From: Micromonospora sp. KC213
GTDB lineage: Bacteria; Actinomycetota; Actinomycetes; Mycobacteriales; Micromonosporaceae
Assembly (NCBI RefSeq): GCF_004348325.1
Contig: NZ_SMKF01000049.1
Location: 1 to 33,957 of the forward strand
DNA length: 33,957 nucleotides
Reading direction: 5' to 3'
Positions 28,017 through 33,957 of the stretch are shown here, one piece after another. The notes under the pieces were generated by a model. That model did no database searches and was not told the origin of the DNA. It saw nothing but the letters and a program-made list of their open reading frames with translations. The position numbers and the translations under genes are program-made. The stretch's first letter is position 1. Each line of letters starts with the position of its first letter.

Positions 28017-28976
28017 GTGAGCATGATCACCGAGCGCCCCGTCAGCAACCCTGCCGGGCAGCCGCCGGTGCGCACGGTGACCGAGGAGCCGGCGACACCG
28101 CGTCGGGACGTCCGGGCCGTGGTCTCCGCCTACGTCGCGTTGACCAAGCCGCGGATCGTCGAGCTGCTGTTGGTGACGACGGTGCCGGCGATGATGCTCG
28201 CCGAGGGTGGGATGCCCTCGCTCTGGCTGGTGACGGTGGTGCTGGTGGGTGGTTCGCTCGCCGCCGGTGCGGCCAGCGTCCTGAACTGTTACATCGACCG
28301 GGACATCGACCAGCTGATGCGGCGCACCAAGCGTCGTCCGCTGCCCGCGCACACGGTCTCGCCGCGCAACGCGCTGGTCTTCGGGCTGGTGCTGGCGGTG
28401 GTGTCGACGGTGTTGATGGCGGCGTTGACCAACCTGCTGGCCGCCGCGTTGACGCTGGCCGCGATCGTCTACTACGACCTCGTCTACACGCTCTGGCTCA
28501 AGCGCACCACCACCGCGAACACGTTCTGGGGTGGGGCGTGCGGGGCGGCCCCGGTGCTGATCGGCTGGGCGGCGGTCACCGGCTCCCTGGCGCCGCAGGC
28601 GTGGGCGCTGTTCGCGGTGGTCTTCTTCTGGCAGATGCCGCACTTCTACCCGCTGGCCATGAAGTACAAGGACGACTACGCCCGGGCGGGGATCCCGATG
28701 CTGCCGGTGGTCGCCTCGGCCCGCCGGGTCAACGCGGAGATCCTGGTCTTCGCCTGGCTGACGGTGCTCGCCTCGCTGCTGCTGTGGCCGCTGGGCATGA
28801 GCCTGGTCTACGGCGTGCCGGCCCTGGTGGTGGGGGCCATCTTCCTCATCGAGGCGCACCGGCTGTGCCGGCGGGTGGTCCGCGGCGAGGCGGTCAAGCC
28901 GATGCGGCTGTTCCACTGGTCGACCACCTACCTGACCATCCTGTTCGCGGCCGTCGCGCTCGACGCGCTCGTCTGA
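28017..28976 (+). CDS. ctaB: Protoheme IX farnesyltransferase (heme O synthase)
   Basis: The 319-aa UbiA-family membrane prenyltransferase converts heme B to heme O for cytochrome aa3 oxidase. After a ~35-residue cytoplasmic N-terminus it has about nine transmembrane helices. The first Asp-rich motif is [20 protein letters not shown] (Asn90, Asp94, Asp98). The family block [14 protein letters not shown] and [19 protein letters not shown] with its second acidic motif follow. GTG at 28017 has GGAAGGTGG six nt upstream; ATG at 28023 is only two codons inside. It diverges from tkt, a placement common in actinobacteria. A -10-like TAGTCT at 27939-27944 lacks a good -35. Confidence 0.95.
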   Translation: MSMITERPVSNPAGQPPVRTVTEEPATPRRDVRAVVSAYVALTKPRIVELLLVTTVPAMMLAEGGMPSLWLVTVVLVGGSLAAGAASVLNCYIDRDIDQLMRRTKRRPLPAHTVSPRNALVFGLVLAVVSTVLMAALTNLLAAALTLAAIVYYDLVYTLWLKRTTTANTFWGGACGAAPVLIGWAAVTGSLAPQAWALFAVVFFWQMPHFYPLAMKYKDDYARAGIPMLPVVASARRVNAEILVFAWLTVLASLLLWPLGMSLVYGVPALVVGAIFLIEAHRLCRRVVRGEAVKPMRLFHWSTTYLTILFAAVALDALV

Positions 28977-29314
28977 CGCGGCTCGACGCGCTGTCCGACG
29001 CAGTCGGGCGGCTGGTCCGGCGCGCGCCGGGGGCGTCGGTCCGGCGTGACCGGCCCGCTGGCCTGACGCGCGCCCCGCAGCGCGGTCGGCGCTTTCTGCT
29101 CTGCTGCCACCGGCGCGCCACCGCCTGACGCGCCTCGCGCGTAGGGTGGAAAATCCGACAGATAGGGGTTTTCCTGGCCGTCCCTTTTCGCCTTCTGTTT
29201 CCGACACGTCGGGGCGAATCACCTGCGGTTTTCCGTAAACCCGTTCGTAATTGGTATCACAAAAGGTTCATCGTTCTCGCCCCCACGGGTGCGTCTCTGC
29301 TTAGGCTGCGCGTC
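28977..29314 (+). other. 338-bp non-coding region with a sharp drop in GC
   Basis: The first ~150 bp are very GC-rich and contain a perfect 14-nt palindrome, CCGGCGCGCGCCGG (29017-29030). From about 29145 the sequence becomes AT-richer (AAAA, TTTT, TAATTGG). It holds GGAAAA/TTTTCC arms at 29148-29153 and 29169-29174 and a short CCGAC-AC-GTCGG hairpin. TAGGCT at 29302-29307 ends 7 nt before the ATG at 29315, a spacing that would place the transcript start at or near the start codon. No convincing -35 is seen. I find no gene here. Confidence 0.5.
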
Positions 29315-29647
29315 ATGGCAGATGGTTCCGATACAACGCTGGCGACGGAGCAGAGCGCGGAGCAGGCCCCCAACGGCCTGGTCGCCGGCATCAGGTCGTT
29401 CGCCGCCGGACACGGCGGCGCGAAGGCGGTCATCGAGTACGTCGGCAAGCGTGGGGCCCGGATCGTCCTCGTCGGCTCCGACGGCGAGTGGGCCGACCAG
29501 TTCGCCGACGACACCGTCGTCGCGCGGCAGGCGTGCGCCAAGGCGGGAGTCGCCGTCGAGAACGCCTGGGAACGCGAACTCATGGACCAGATGCGTCCGA
29601 GCAACGATCTCTGGCGGTCGATGTCCCGGCGCACGATGGCGCGGTGA
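29315..29647 (+). CDS. Conserved-looking small protein of unknown function, coupled to an ATP-grasp ligase
   Basis: The 110-aa protein has a polar N-terminus (1-22) and a compact alpha/beta core: GLVAGIRSFAAGHGGAKAVIEY, strand ARIVLVGSDGEW, and helices through QACAKAGVAVENAWERELMDQM. It ends with a basic SRRTMAR tail. There is no signal peptide, membrane segment or catalytic motif that I recognise. No Shine-Dalgarno is evident and a -10-like TAGGCT lies 7 nt upstream, so the mRNA may be leaderless. The stop overlaps the ATP-grasp start by GTGA, implying linked function. It could be a partner, substrate or regulator of the ligase; the sequence does not decide. Confidence 0.7.
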   Translation: MADGSDTTLATEQSAEQAPNGLVAGIRSFAAGHGGAKAVIEYVGKRGARIVLVGSDGEWADQFADDTVVARQACAKAGVAVENAWERELMDQMRPSNDLWRSMSRRTMAR

Positions 29648-30573
29648 CCCAGACCTTGACCCACCACAACGCGGCCCGGGGGGAACTCCGGGTCGCTCTC
29701 GTCACCTGCGACCGGTTCGCCGACCTCGAGTCCGACGACCGGCTCGTGCTCGCCCCGCTCGCCGAACGGGGCATCGCGGTGGAGCCGGCCGTCTGGGACG
29801 ATCCCGACGTCGACTGGGCCGCCTACGACCTGGTCGTGCTCCGTTCCCCGTGGGACTACGCACCGCGCCGCGACGAGTTCGTGGCCTGGGCGGAGAGTGT
29901 GCCGCACCTGCTCAACCCGGCCGACCTGGTGCGCTGGAACACCGACAAGCGGTATCTGGGCGAACTGGCCGCCGCCGGCGTTCCCACCGTGCCGACCTGC
30001 TGGGTCGAGCCGGGCGCGGACTGGACCCCGCCGGACGGCCCCGGCCAGTACGTGATCAAACCGGCGGTCAGCGCGGGCAGCCAGGACACCGGCCGCTACG
30101 ACCCGGCCGATCCGGAGCACCGGGAGTTGGCCGCCGCGCACGTGCGTCGACTCTCCGCGGCCGGGCGGGTCACCATGGTCCAGCCGTACCTCGACGCGGT
30201 GGACACGGCGGGGGAGACGGCGCTGCTCTTCCTGGCCGGTCCAACGGGCCTGGCCTACAGCCACGCGATCCGCAAGGGCCCGATGCTGGACGGTCCGGAC
30301 CACGGCGTCGAGGGGCTCTACCGGCCGGAGGTGATCGACGCCCGCACCGCCACGCCGGAGCAGTTGGCCGTCGGGCAGCAGGTCCTGGCCGCCGTGCCCG
30401 GGGGCGCGGACCGGCTGCTCTACGCCCGGGTGGACCTGATCCCGGGTGCGGACGGCAGGCCGGTCCTGGTGGAGCTGGAGTTGACCGAGCCGTCGCTGTT
30501 CCTCGGGTACGCCAACGGCGCTGCCGACCGCCTCGCCGAGGCGATCGTGATCCACCTGGTCCGCCGGGGCTGA
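29644..30573 (+). CDS. ATP-grasp family ligase (RimK/DcsG-like), substrate unknown
   Basis: The 309-aa protein has an N-terminal Rossmann-like domain (ALVTCDRF; DLVVLRSPWDYAPR at about 60-73). It is followed by ATP-grasp signatures: TDKRYLGELAAAGVPTVPT, the Lys-bearing strand QYVIKPAVSAGSQDTGRY with a Gly/Ser loop, and the metal-binding C-terminus ARVDLIPGADGRPVLVELELTEPSLFL, whose Asp and Glu fit the family. Such ligases join a carboxylate to an amine via an acylphosphate; close-looking relatives include the DcsG group of D-cycloserine synthesis, but no other dcs gene is present. GTG at 29644 overlaps the upstream small gene (GTGA). The pair is placed between ctaB and ctaA. A hairpin lies 43 nt after its stop. 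Confidence 0.85.
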   Translation: MTQTLTHHNAARGELRVALVTCDRFADLESDDRLVLAPLAERGIAVEPAVWDDPDVDWAAYDLVVLRSPWDYAPRRDEFVAWAESVPHLLNPADLVRWNTDKRYLGELAAAGVPTVPTCWVEPGADWTPPDGPGQYVIKPAVSAGSQDTGRYDPADPEHRELAAAHVRRLSAAGRVTMVQPYLDAVDTAGETALLFLAGPTGLAYSHAIRKGPMLDGPDHGVEGLYRPEVIDARTATPEQLAVGQQVLAAVPGGADRLLYARVDLIPGADGRPVLVELELTEPSLFLGYANGAADRLAEAIVIHLVRRG

Positions 30574-30615
30574 GCCCTCCCGGACACTCGCCACCTGCGC
30601 CATCTCGCGCCGTCG

Positions 30616-30637
30616 ACGAGCCGGATGTCCGGTTCGT
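30616..30637 (+). terminator. Hairpin after the ATP-grasp gene
   Basis: ACGAGCCGGA (30616-30625) pairs with TCCGGTTCGT (30628-30637), with one G-U position. The stem of about 10 bp closes almost directly, followed by TTG. It lies between the convergent ATP-grasp gene and ctaA and probably serves the plus strand. Confidence 0.5.
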
Positions 30638-30701
30638 TGCCGCCGGGGACAGGCCCGGACGCCGCGCCTTGCGGTTACCGCATCCCGGGGCCCCGGCCGG
30701 C

Positions 30702-31664
30702 TCAGACGGCGGCGGGGACGCGACCGGCGGTCGGCGCGGGCTGCGGGGCGGGCTCGACCGGGCGGCGTTCCCGGGTCGACCAGAGCACCGACAGGGTGGC
30801 CAGCAACACCAGGCAGGAGCCGAGCATGTGCGCGCCCACCAGGAGCGCCGGCAGGTCGGTGAGGTACTGCACGAAGCCGATCACACCCTGGCCCAGTTCG
30901 ACACCGACCAGCACGAGGGCCGCCCGGGCCGCCCCGGCGGCGCCGACCGCCCGGAAGGCGAACACCAGCGCCACGGAGAGGCCGATCAGCAGGAACACGG
31001 CATCGGCGTGCACCTGGGAGATCTGCTCCGGGTCCAACCCGTTGCGGGCGGCCCCGTGGTCGCCGGCGTGCGGGCCGCTACCGGTCACCCAGGTGCCCAC
31101 CACCAACACCGAGGCGCTGACCGCCGTGGTGAGCCCGGCCAGGGTGCGCAGCGGGCCGGGCACCACGGGCACCACCGGCCCGTCCGGGTCGGTGGTGCGC
31201 CGCCACAGCGCGTACGCGGCGGCGATCACCACCATGGAGGCGAGGAAGTGCAGCCCGACCACCCACGGGTTGAGGTTGGTCAGCACGGTGATCCCGCCGA
31301 TGACCGCCTGCGCGGGGATGCCGAGCAGCACGGCCACCGCCAACGGCAGCAGCCGGCGCCGGCGCGGCCGGTGCGCCAGCACCGCCAGCACCACGGCGAG
31401 CGCGATGGCCCCGACGGCGAAGGCGAGCAGCCGGTTGCCGAACTCGATCACCCCGTGCACGCCCATCTCGGGGGTGGCGGTGTACGACTCGTCGGTGCAC
31501 CGCGGCCAGGTCGGGCAGCCCAGGCCCGAGTCGGTGAGCCGGACCGCCCCGCCGGTCACGACGATGGCCACGTTCGCCACGATCGAGGCGTACGCGAGGC
31601 GACTCAGCAGGGTGTCGGAGACCGGGAACCGGACGGGAGCCTTCACGCCTCGAATCCTACGCAT
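30702..31664 (-). CDS. ctaA: Heme A synthase (CtaA/COX15 family)
   Basis: The 320-aa membrane enzyme oxidises heme O to heme A. About eight transmembrane helices can be read in two four-helix halves. Conserved residues are the Cys pair 50/56 in SGLGCPTWPRC (first external loop), His70 and Glu74 in HGVIEFGNRL, His139 in VGLHFLAS, and the second-half His219 (QVHADAVF) and His279 (VGAHMLGS). This is the set expected for heme binding and catalysis. The ATG at 31664 is taken; a GTG six codons inside (31646) has better upstream spacing (GAGGC) and may be the true start. It works with CtaB nearby to supply cytochrome aa3. It is divergent from sufR. Confidence 0.93.
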   Translation of the reverse strand: MRRIRGVKAPVRFPVSDTLLSRLAYASIVANVAIVVTGGAVRLTDSGLGCPTWPRCTDESYTATPEMGVHGVIEFGNRLLAFAVGAIALAVVLAVLAHRPRRRRLLPLAVAVLLGIPAQAVIGGITVLTNLNPWVVGLHFLASMVVIAAAYALWRRTTDPDGPVVPVVPGPLRTLAGLTTAVSASVLVVGTWVTGSGPHAGDHGAARNGLDPEQISQVHADAVFLLIGLSVALVFAFRAVGAAGAARAALVLVGVELGQGVIGFVQYLTDLPALLVGAHMLGSCLVLLATLSVLWSTRERRPVEPAPQPAPTAGRVPAAV

Positions 31665-31726
31665 CGTAGTGGACGCCGATCGGGTGACTCCGCCATCGCG
31701 GTGTCGGGGATCACCGGGGGTCCGGT

Positions 31727-31755
31727 TTGCAGGCCCGGAGCGAATTACGTAACGT
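31727..31755 (+). promoter_or_regulatory. Putative leaderless sufR promoter with overlapping palindrome
   Basis: TTGCAG (31727-31732) and TAACGT (31750-31755) are separated by 17 bp, the ideal spacing. Seven nucleotides then lead to the sufR GTG at 31763, so transcription probably begins at the start codon. The palindrome TTACGTAA (31745-31752) overlaps the -10 and could be an operator, perhaps for SufR itself. No Shine-Dalgarno is present, which agrees with a leaderless mRNA. Confidence 0.55.
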
Positions 31756-31762
31756 TGCCGTT

Positions 31763-32515
31763 GTGAAAAACGCGGCGGCGCTCTCCGGGCACCCGCCGGT
31801 GACCGGGACGGTCACCGGTGTGCCGCCGTCCGCCGATCTGCCCACCCGTGACCGGGTCACCCAGCTGCTGCTGGAGCGGGGGGCGACCACCGCCGCCCAG
31901 CTCGGCTCGGCGCTCGGGCTGAGCCCGGCCGCGATCCGTCGGCACCTGGACGCCATGCTCGCCGACGGTGACGTGATCGCCCGGGAACAGGTCGTCCGGG
32001 GCAGCCGCGGGCGGGGCCGCCCGGCCAAGGTGTTCCTGCTGACCGATGCCGCCCGGGGCCGGTGCGGCACGCACCACTACGACAACCTGGCCACCGGGGC
32101 GCTGCGCTGGATCGCCCGCAACGGCGGTTCCACGGCGGTGGCGGCGTTCGCCGCCGAGCAGGTCGCGGCGCTGGAGGCGCGCTGCCGGGCCGCCATGGAG
32201 GACGCCGGGGACGACCCGCTCGCGCGGGCGGAGGCACTCGCCACCGCGCTCACCGCCGAGGGTTACGCTGCCAGCGCGTCCACGATCGCCTCCGGCGGCC
32301 AGCTCTGCCAGCACCACTGCCCGGTGGCGCACGTGGCCGCCGAGTTTCCCCAGCTGTGCGAGGCCGAGACCGGGGTCATCTCCCGACTGGTCGGCACCCA
32401 CGTGCAGCGCCTGGCCACCATCGCCCACGGCGACGGGGTGTGCACCACGCACATTCCGGCCCAGCCGCGCGTTCAGTCCGGTAACACCGTCACCACTGTG
32501 AGGACAGATAGATGA
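31763..32515 (+). CDS. sufR: Iron-sulfur cluster-responsive transcriptional regulator SufR
   Basis: The 250-aa regulator has a DeoR/ArsR-like winged helix at about 28-95 ([44 protein letters not shown]). A C-terminal sensor part carries the cluster ligands Cys182, Cys186 and Cys199 in [20 protein letters not shown]. In actinobacteria and cyanobacteria SufR with a bound [4Fe-4S] represses the suf operon and releases it when clusters are lost. GTG at 31763 is chosen from the promoter spacing; upstream codons (from 31727) overlap the presumed promoter. Its TGA overlaps the sufB ATG (ATGA), so the repressor heads the operon it is expected to control. Confidence 0.94.
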   Translation: MKNAAALSGHPPVTGTVTGVPPSADLPTRDRVTQLLLERGATTAAQLGSALGLSPAAIRRHLDAMLADGDVIAREQVVRGSRGRGRPAKVFLLTDAARGRCGTHHYDNLATGALRWIARNGGSTAVAAFAAEQVAALEARCRAAMEDAGDDPLARAEALATALTAEGYAASASTIASGGQLCQHHCPVAHVAAEFPQLCEAETGVISRLVGTHVQRLATIAHGDGVCTTHIPAQPRVQSGNTVTTVRTDR

Positions 32516-33942
32516 CCGAGCAGATCGTCCAGCCCCTGACCCAGGAAGAGCAGCTCGCCGCCCTCGGTCGCTACGAGTACGGCTGGGCCGACCCCGACGC
32601 CGCCGGGGCGGTCGCCCAGCGCGGCCTCAGCGAGGCGGTGGTGCGGGACATCTCGGCCAAGAAGAACGAGCCGGCCTGGATGCTCGACCTGCGCCTGAAG
32701 GGCCTGCGCCTGTTCGGTCGCAAGCCGATGCCGGCGTGGGGCGCCGACCTCACCGGGATCGACTTCGACAACATCAAGTACTTCGTGCGGTCCACCGAGA
32801 AGCAGGCCACCAGCTGGGAGGACCTGCCGGAGGACATCAAGAACACCTACGACAGGCTGGGCATCCCGGAGGCGGAGAAGCAACGGCTGATCGCCGGTGT
32901 GGCGGCCCAGTACGAGTCCGAGGTGGTCTACCACAAGATCCGTGAGGACCTGGAGGAGCAGGGGGTCGTCTTCCTCGACACCGACACCGCCCTCAAGGAG
33001 CACGAGGACCTGTTCAAGGAGTACTTCGGCACGGTGATCCCGGTCGGTGACAACAAGTTCGCCGCGCTGAACACCTCGGTCTGGTCCGGCGGGTCGTTCA
33101 TCTACGTGCCGAAGGGCGTGCACGTGGAGATCCCGCTGCAGGCATACTTCCGGATCAACACCGAGAACATGGGCCAGTTCGAGCGGACGCTGATCATCGT
33201 CGACGAGGGCGCGTACGTGCACTACGTCGAGGGCTGCACCGCTCCTATCTACTCCTCGGACTCGCTGCACAGCGCCGTGGTGGAGATCATCGTCAAGAAG
33301 AACGCCCGTTGCCGGTACACGACCATCCAGAACTGGTCGAACAACGTCTACAACCTGGTCACCAAGCGCGCCGTGTGCCACGAGGGCGCCACCATGGAGT
33401 GGATCGACGGCAACATCGGCTCCAAGGTCACCATGAAGTACCCGGCGGTCTACATGACCGGCGAGCACGCCAAGGGCGAGGTGCTCTCGGTGGCCATGGC
33501 CGGCGAGGGCCAGCACCAGGACGCCGGCGCCAAGATGGTGCACGCCGCGCCGCACACCAGCAGCACCATCGTCTCCAAGTCGATCGCCCGGGGCGGTGGC
33601 CGCACCTCGTACCGGGGTCTGGTGCAGGTGCTGGAGGGCTCGCACCACAGCCGGAGCACGGTCAAGTGCGACGCGCTGCTGGTCGACACCATCTCCCGCT
33701 CGGACACCTACCCGTACGTCGACATCCGCGAGGACGACGTGTCGATGGGGCACGAGGCGACCGTCTCCAAAGTCAGCGAGGACCAGCTCTTCTACCTGAT
33801 GAGCCGGGGCCTGAGCGAGGACGAGGCGATGGCGATGATCGTGCGTGGCTTCATCGAGCCGATCGCCAAGGAACTCCCGATGGAGTACGCCCTGGAACTC
33901 AACCGCCTGATCGAGCTGCAGATGGAGGGCGCGGTCGGCTGA
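32512..33942 (+). CDS. sufB: Fe-S cluster assembly scaffold protein SufB
   Basis: The 476-aa SufB is the scaffold on which the SufBCD complex builds iron-sulfur clusters. Visible family blocks are [11 protein letters not shown] near the N-terminus, [13 protein letters not shown], and [21 protein letters not shown]. The beta-helix core shows [43 protein letters not shown] and [16 protein letters not shown], and the end carries [19 protein letters not shown] [14 protein letters not shown]. Length is typical and no intein interrupts it, unlike several mycobacterial SufB. ATG at 32512 overlaps the sufR stop, with AGGA upstream. The window ends 15 nt after its stop, where sufD, sufC and sufS would be expected. 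Confidence 0.97.
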   Translation: MTEQIVQPLTQEEQLAALGRYEYGWADPDAAGAVAQRGLSEAVVRDISAKKNEPAWMLDLRLKGLRLFGRKPMPAWGADLTGIDFDNIKYFVRSTEKQATSWEDLPEDIKNTYDRLGIPEAEKQRLIAGVAAQYESEVVYHKIREDLEEQGVVFLDTDTALKEHEDLFKEYFGTVIPVGDNKFAALNTSVWSGGSFIYVPKGVHVEIPLQAYFRINTENMGQFERTLIIVDEGAYVHYVEGCTAPIYSSDSLHSAVVEIIVKKNARCRYTTIQNWSNNVYNLVTKRAVCHEGATMEWIDGNIGSKVTMKYPAVYMTGEHAKGEVLSVAMAGEGQHQDAGAKMVHAAPHTSSTIVSKSIARGGGRTSYRGLVQVLEGSHHSRSTVKCDALLVDTISRSDTYPYVDIREDDVSMGHEATVSKVSEDQLFYLMSRGLSEDEAMAMIVRGFIEPIAKELPMEYALELNRLIELQMEGAVG

Positions 33943-33957
33943 CCCCGCCCGACCCTC

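Noticed and set aside
29289..31766. 825-codon plus-strand frame covering the ATP-grasp gene and opposite ctaA
   Set aside because: It crosses three real genes in the wrong frame or strand; the product is Arg/Gly/Pro-rich.

Overview
The window is about 34 kb of high-GC DNA with strong G/C third-position bias, frequent GTG starts and tight ATGA/GTGA gene overlaps. Its core gene order (uvrC, rapZ-yvcK-whiA, gap-pgk-tpiA-secG, rbpA, pgl-opcA-zwf-tal-tkt, ctaB, ctaA, sufR-sufB) together with RbpA, WhiA and OpcA marks an actinobacterium. DUF5753/DUF397 regulator pieces and the protein sequences suggest Micromonosporaceae (Micromonospora/Salinispora-like); that family call is an inference. I see no rRNA, tRNA, CRISPR array or insertion sequence.

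Left part (1-11.7 kb). A secreted endonuclease/exonuclease/phosphatase-fold protein with a jacalin-like tail lies just before uvrC. recQ is convergent with uvrC. A rearranged patch follows at 5.6-6.3 kb: a probably frameshifted relic next to the recQ start, the last ~51 codons of a DUF5753 regulator, and an intact DUF397 gene. Then comes a cassette of a two-component system (minus strand) divergent from an ABC-2 exporter (plus strand), with a 41-bp operator-like inverted repeat between them. Two direct copies of a ~43-bp sequence with a 19-bp identical core bracket this cassette. A SWIM zinc-finger protein and a small GYD-like protein follow.

Central part (12-19 kb). rapZ-yvcK-whiA form a coupled operon, followed by the glycolytic operon gap-pgk-tpiA, then secG and rbpA. 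Strong hairpins follow secG and rbpA.

Right-central part (19.1-27.7 kb, minus strand). This is the pentose phosphate operon tkt -> tal -> PGI-like/zwf -> opcA -> pgl. A PGI-like domain that has lost the recognisable catalytic motifs reads without a stop codon into zwf, while zwf keeps its own strong Shine-Dalgarno and GTG. A 16-bp-stem hairpin separates opcA from pgl.

Right end (28-34 kb). ctaB and ctaA (heme A synthesis) flank a coupled pair made of a 110-aa unknown protein and an ATP-grasp ligase. The window ends with sufR, which appears leaderless, overlapping sufB at the start of the SUF iron-sulfur assembly operon.
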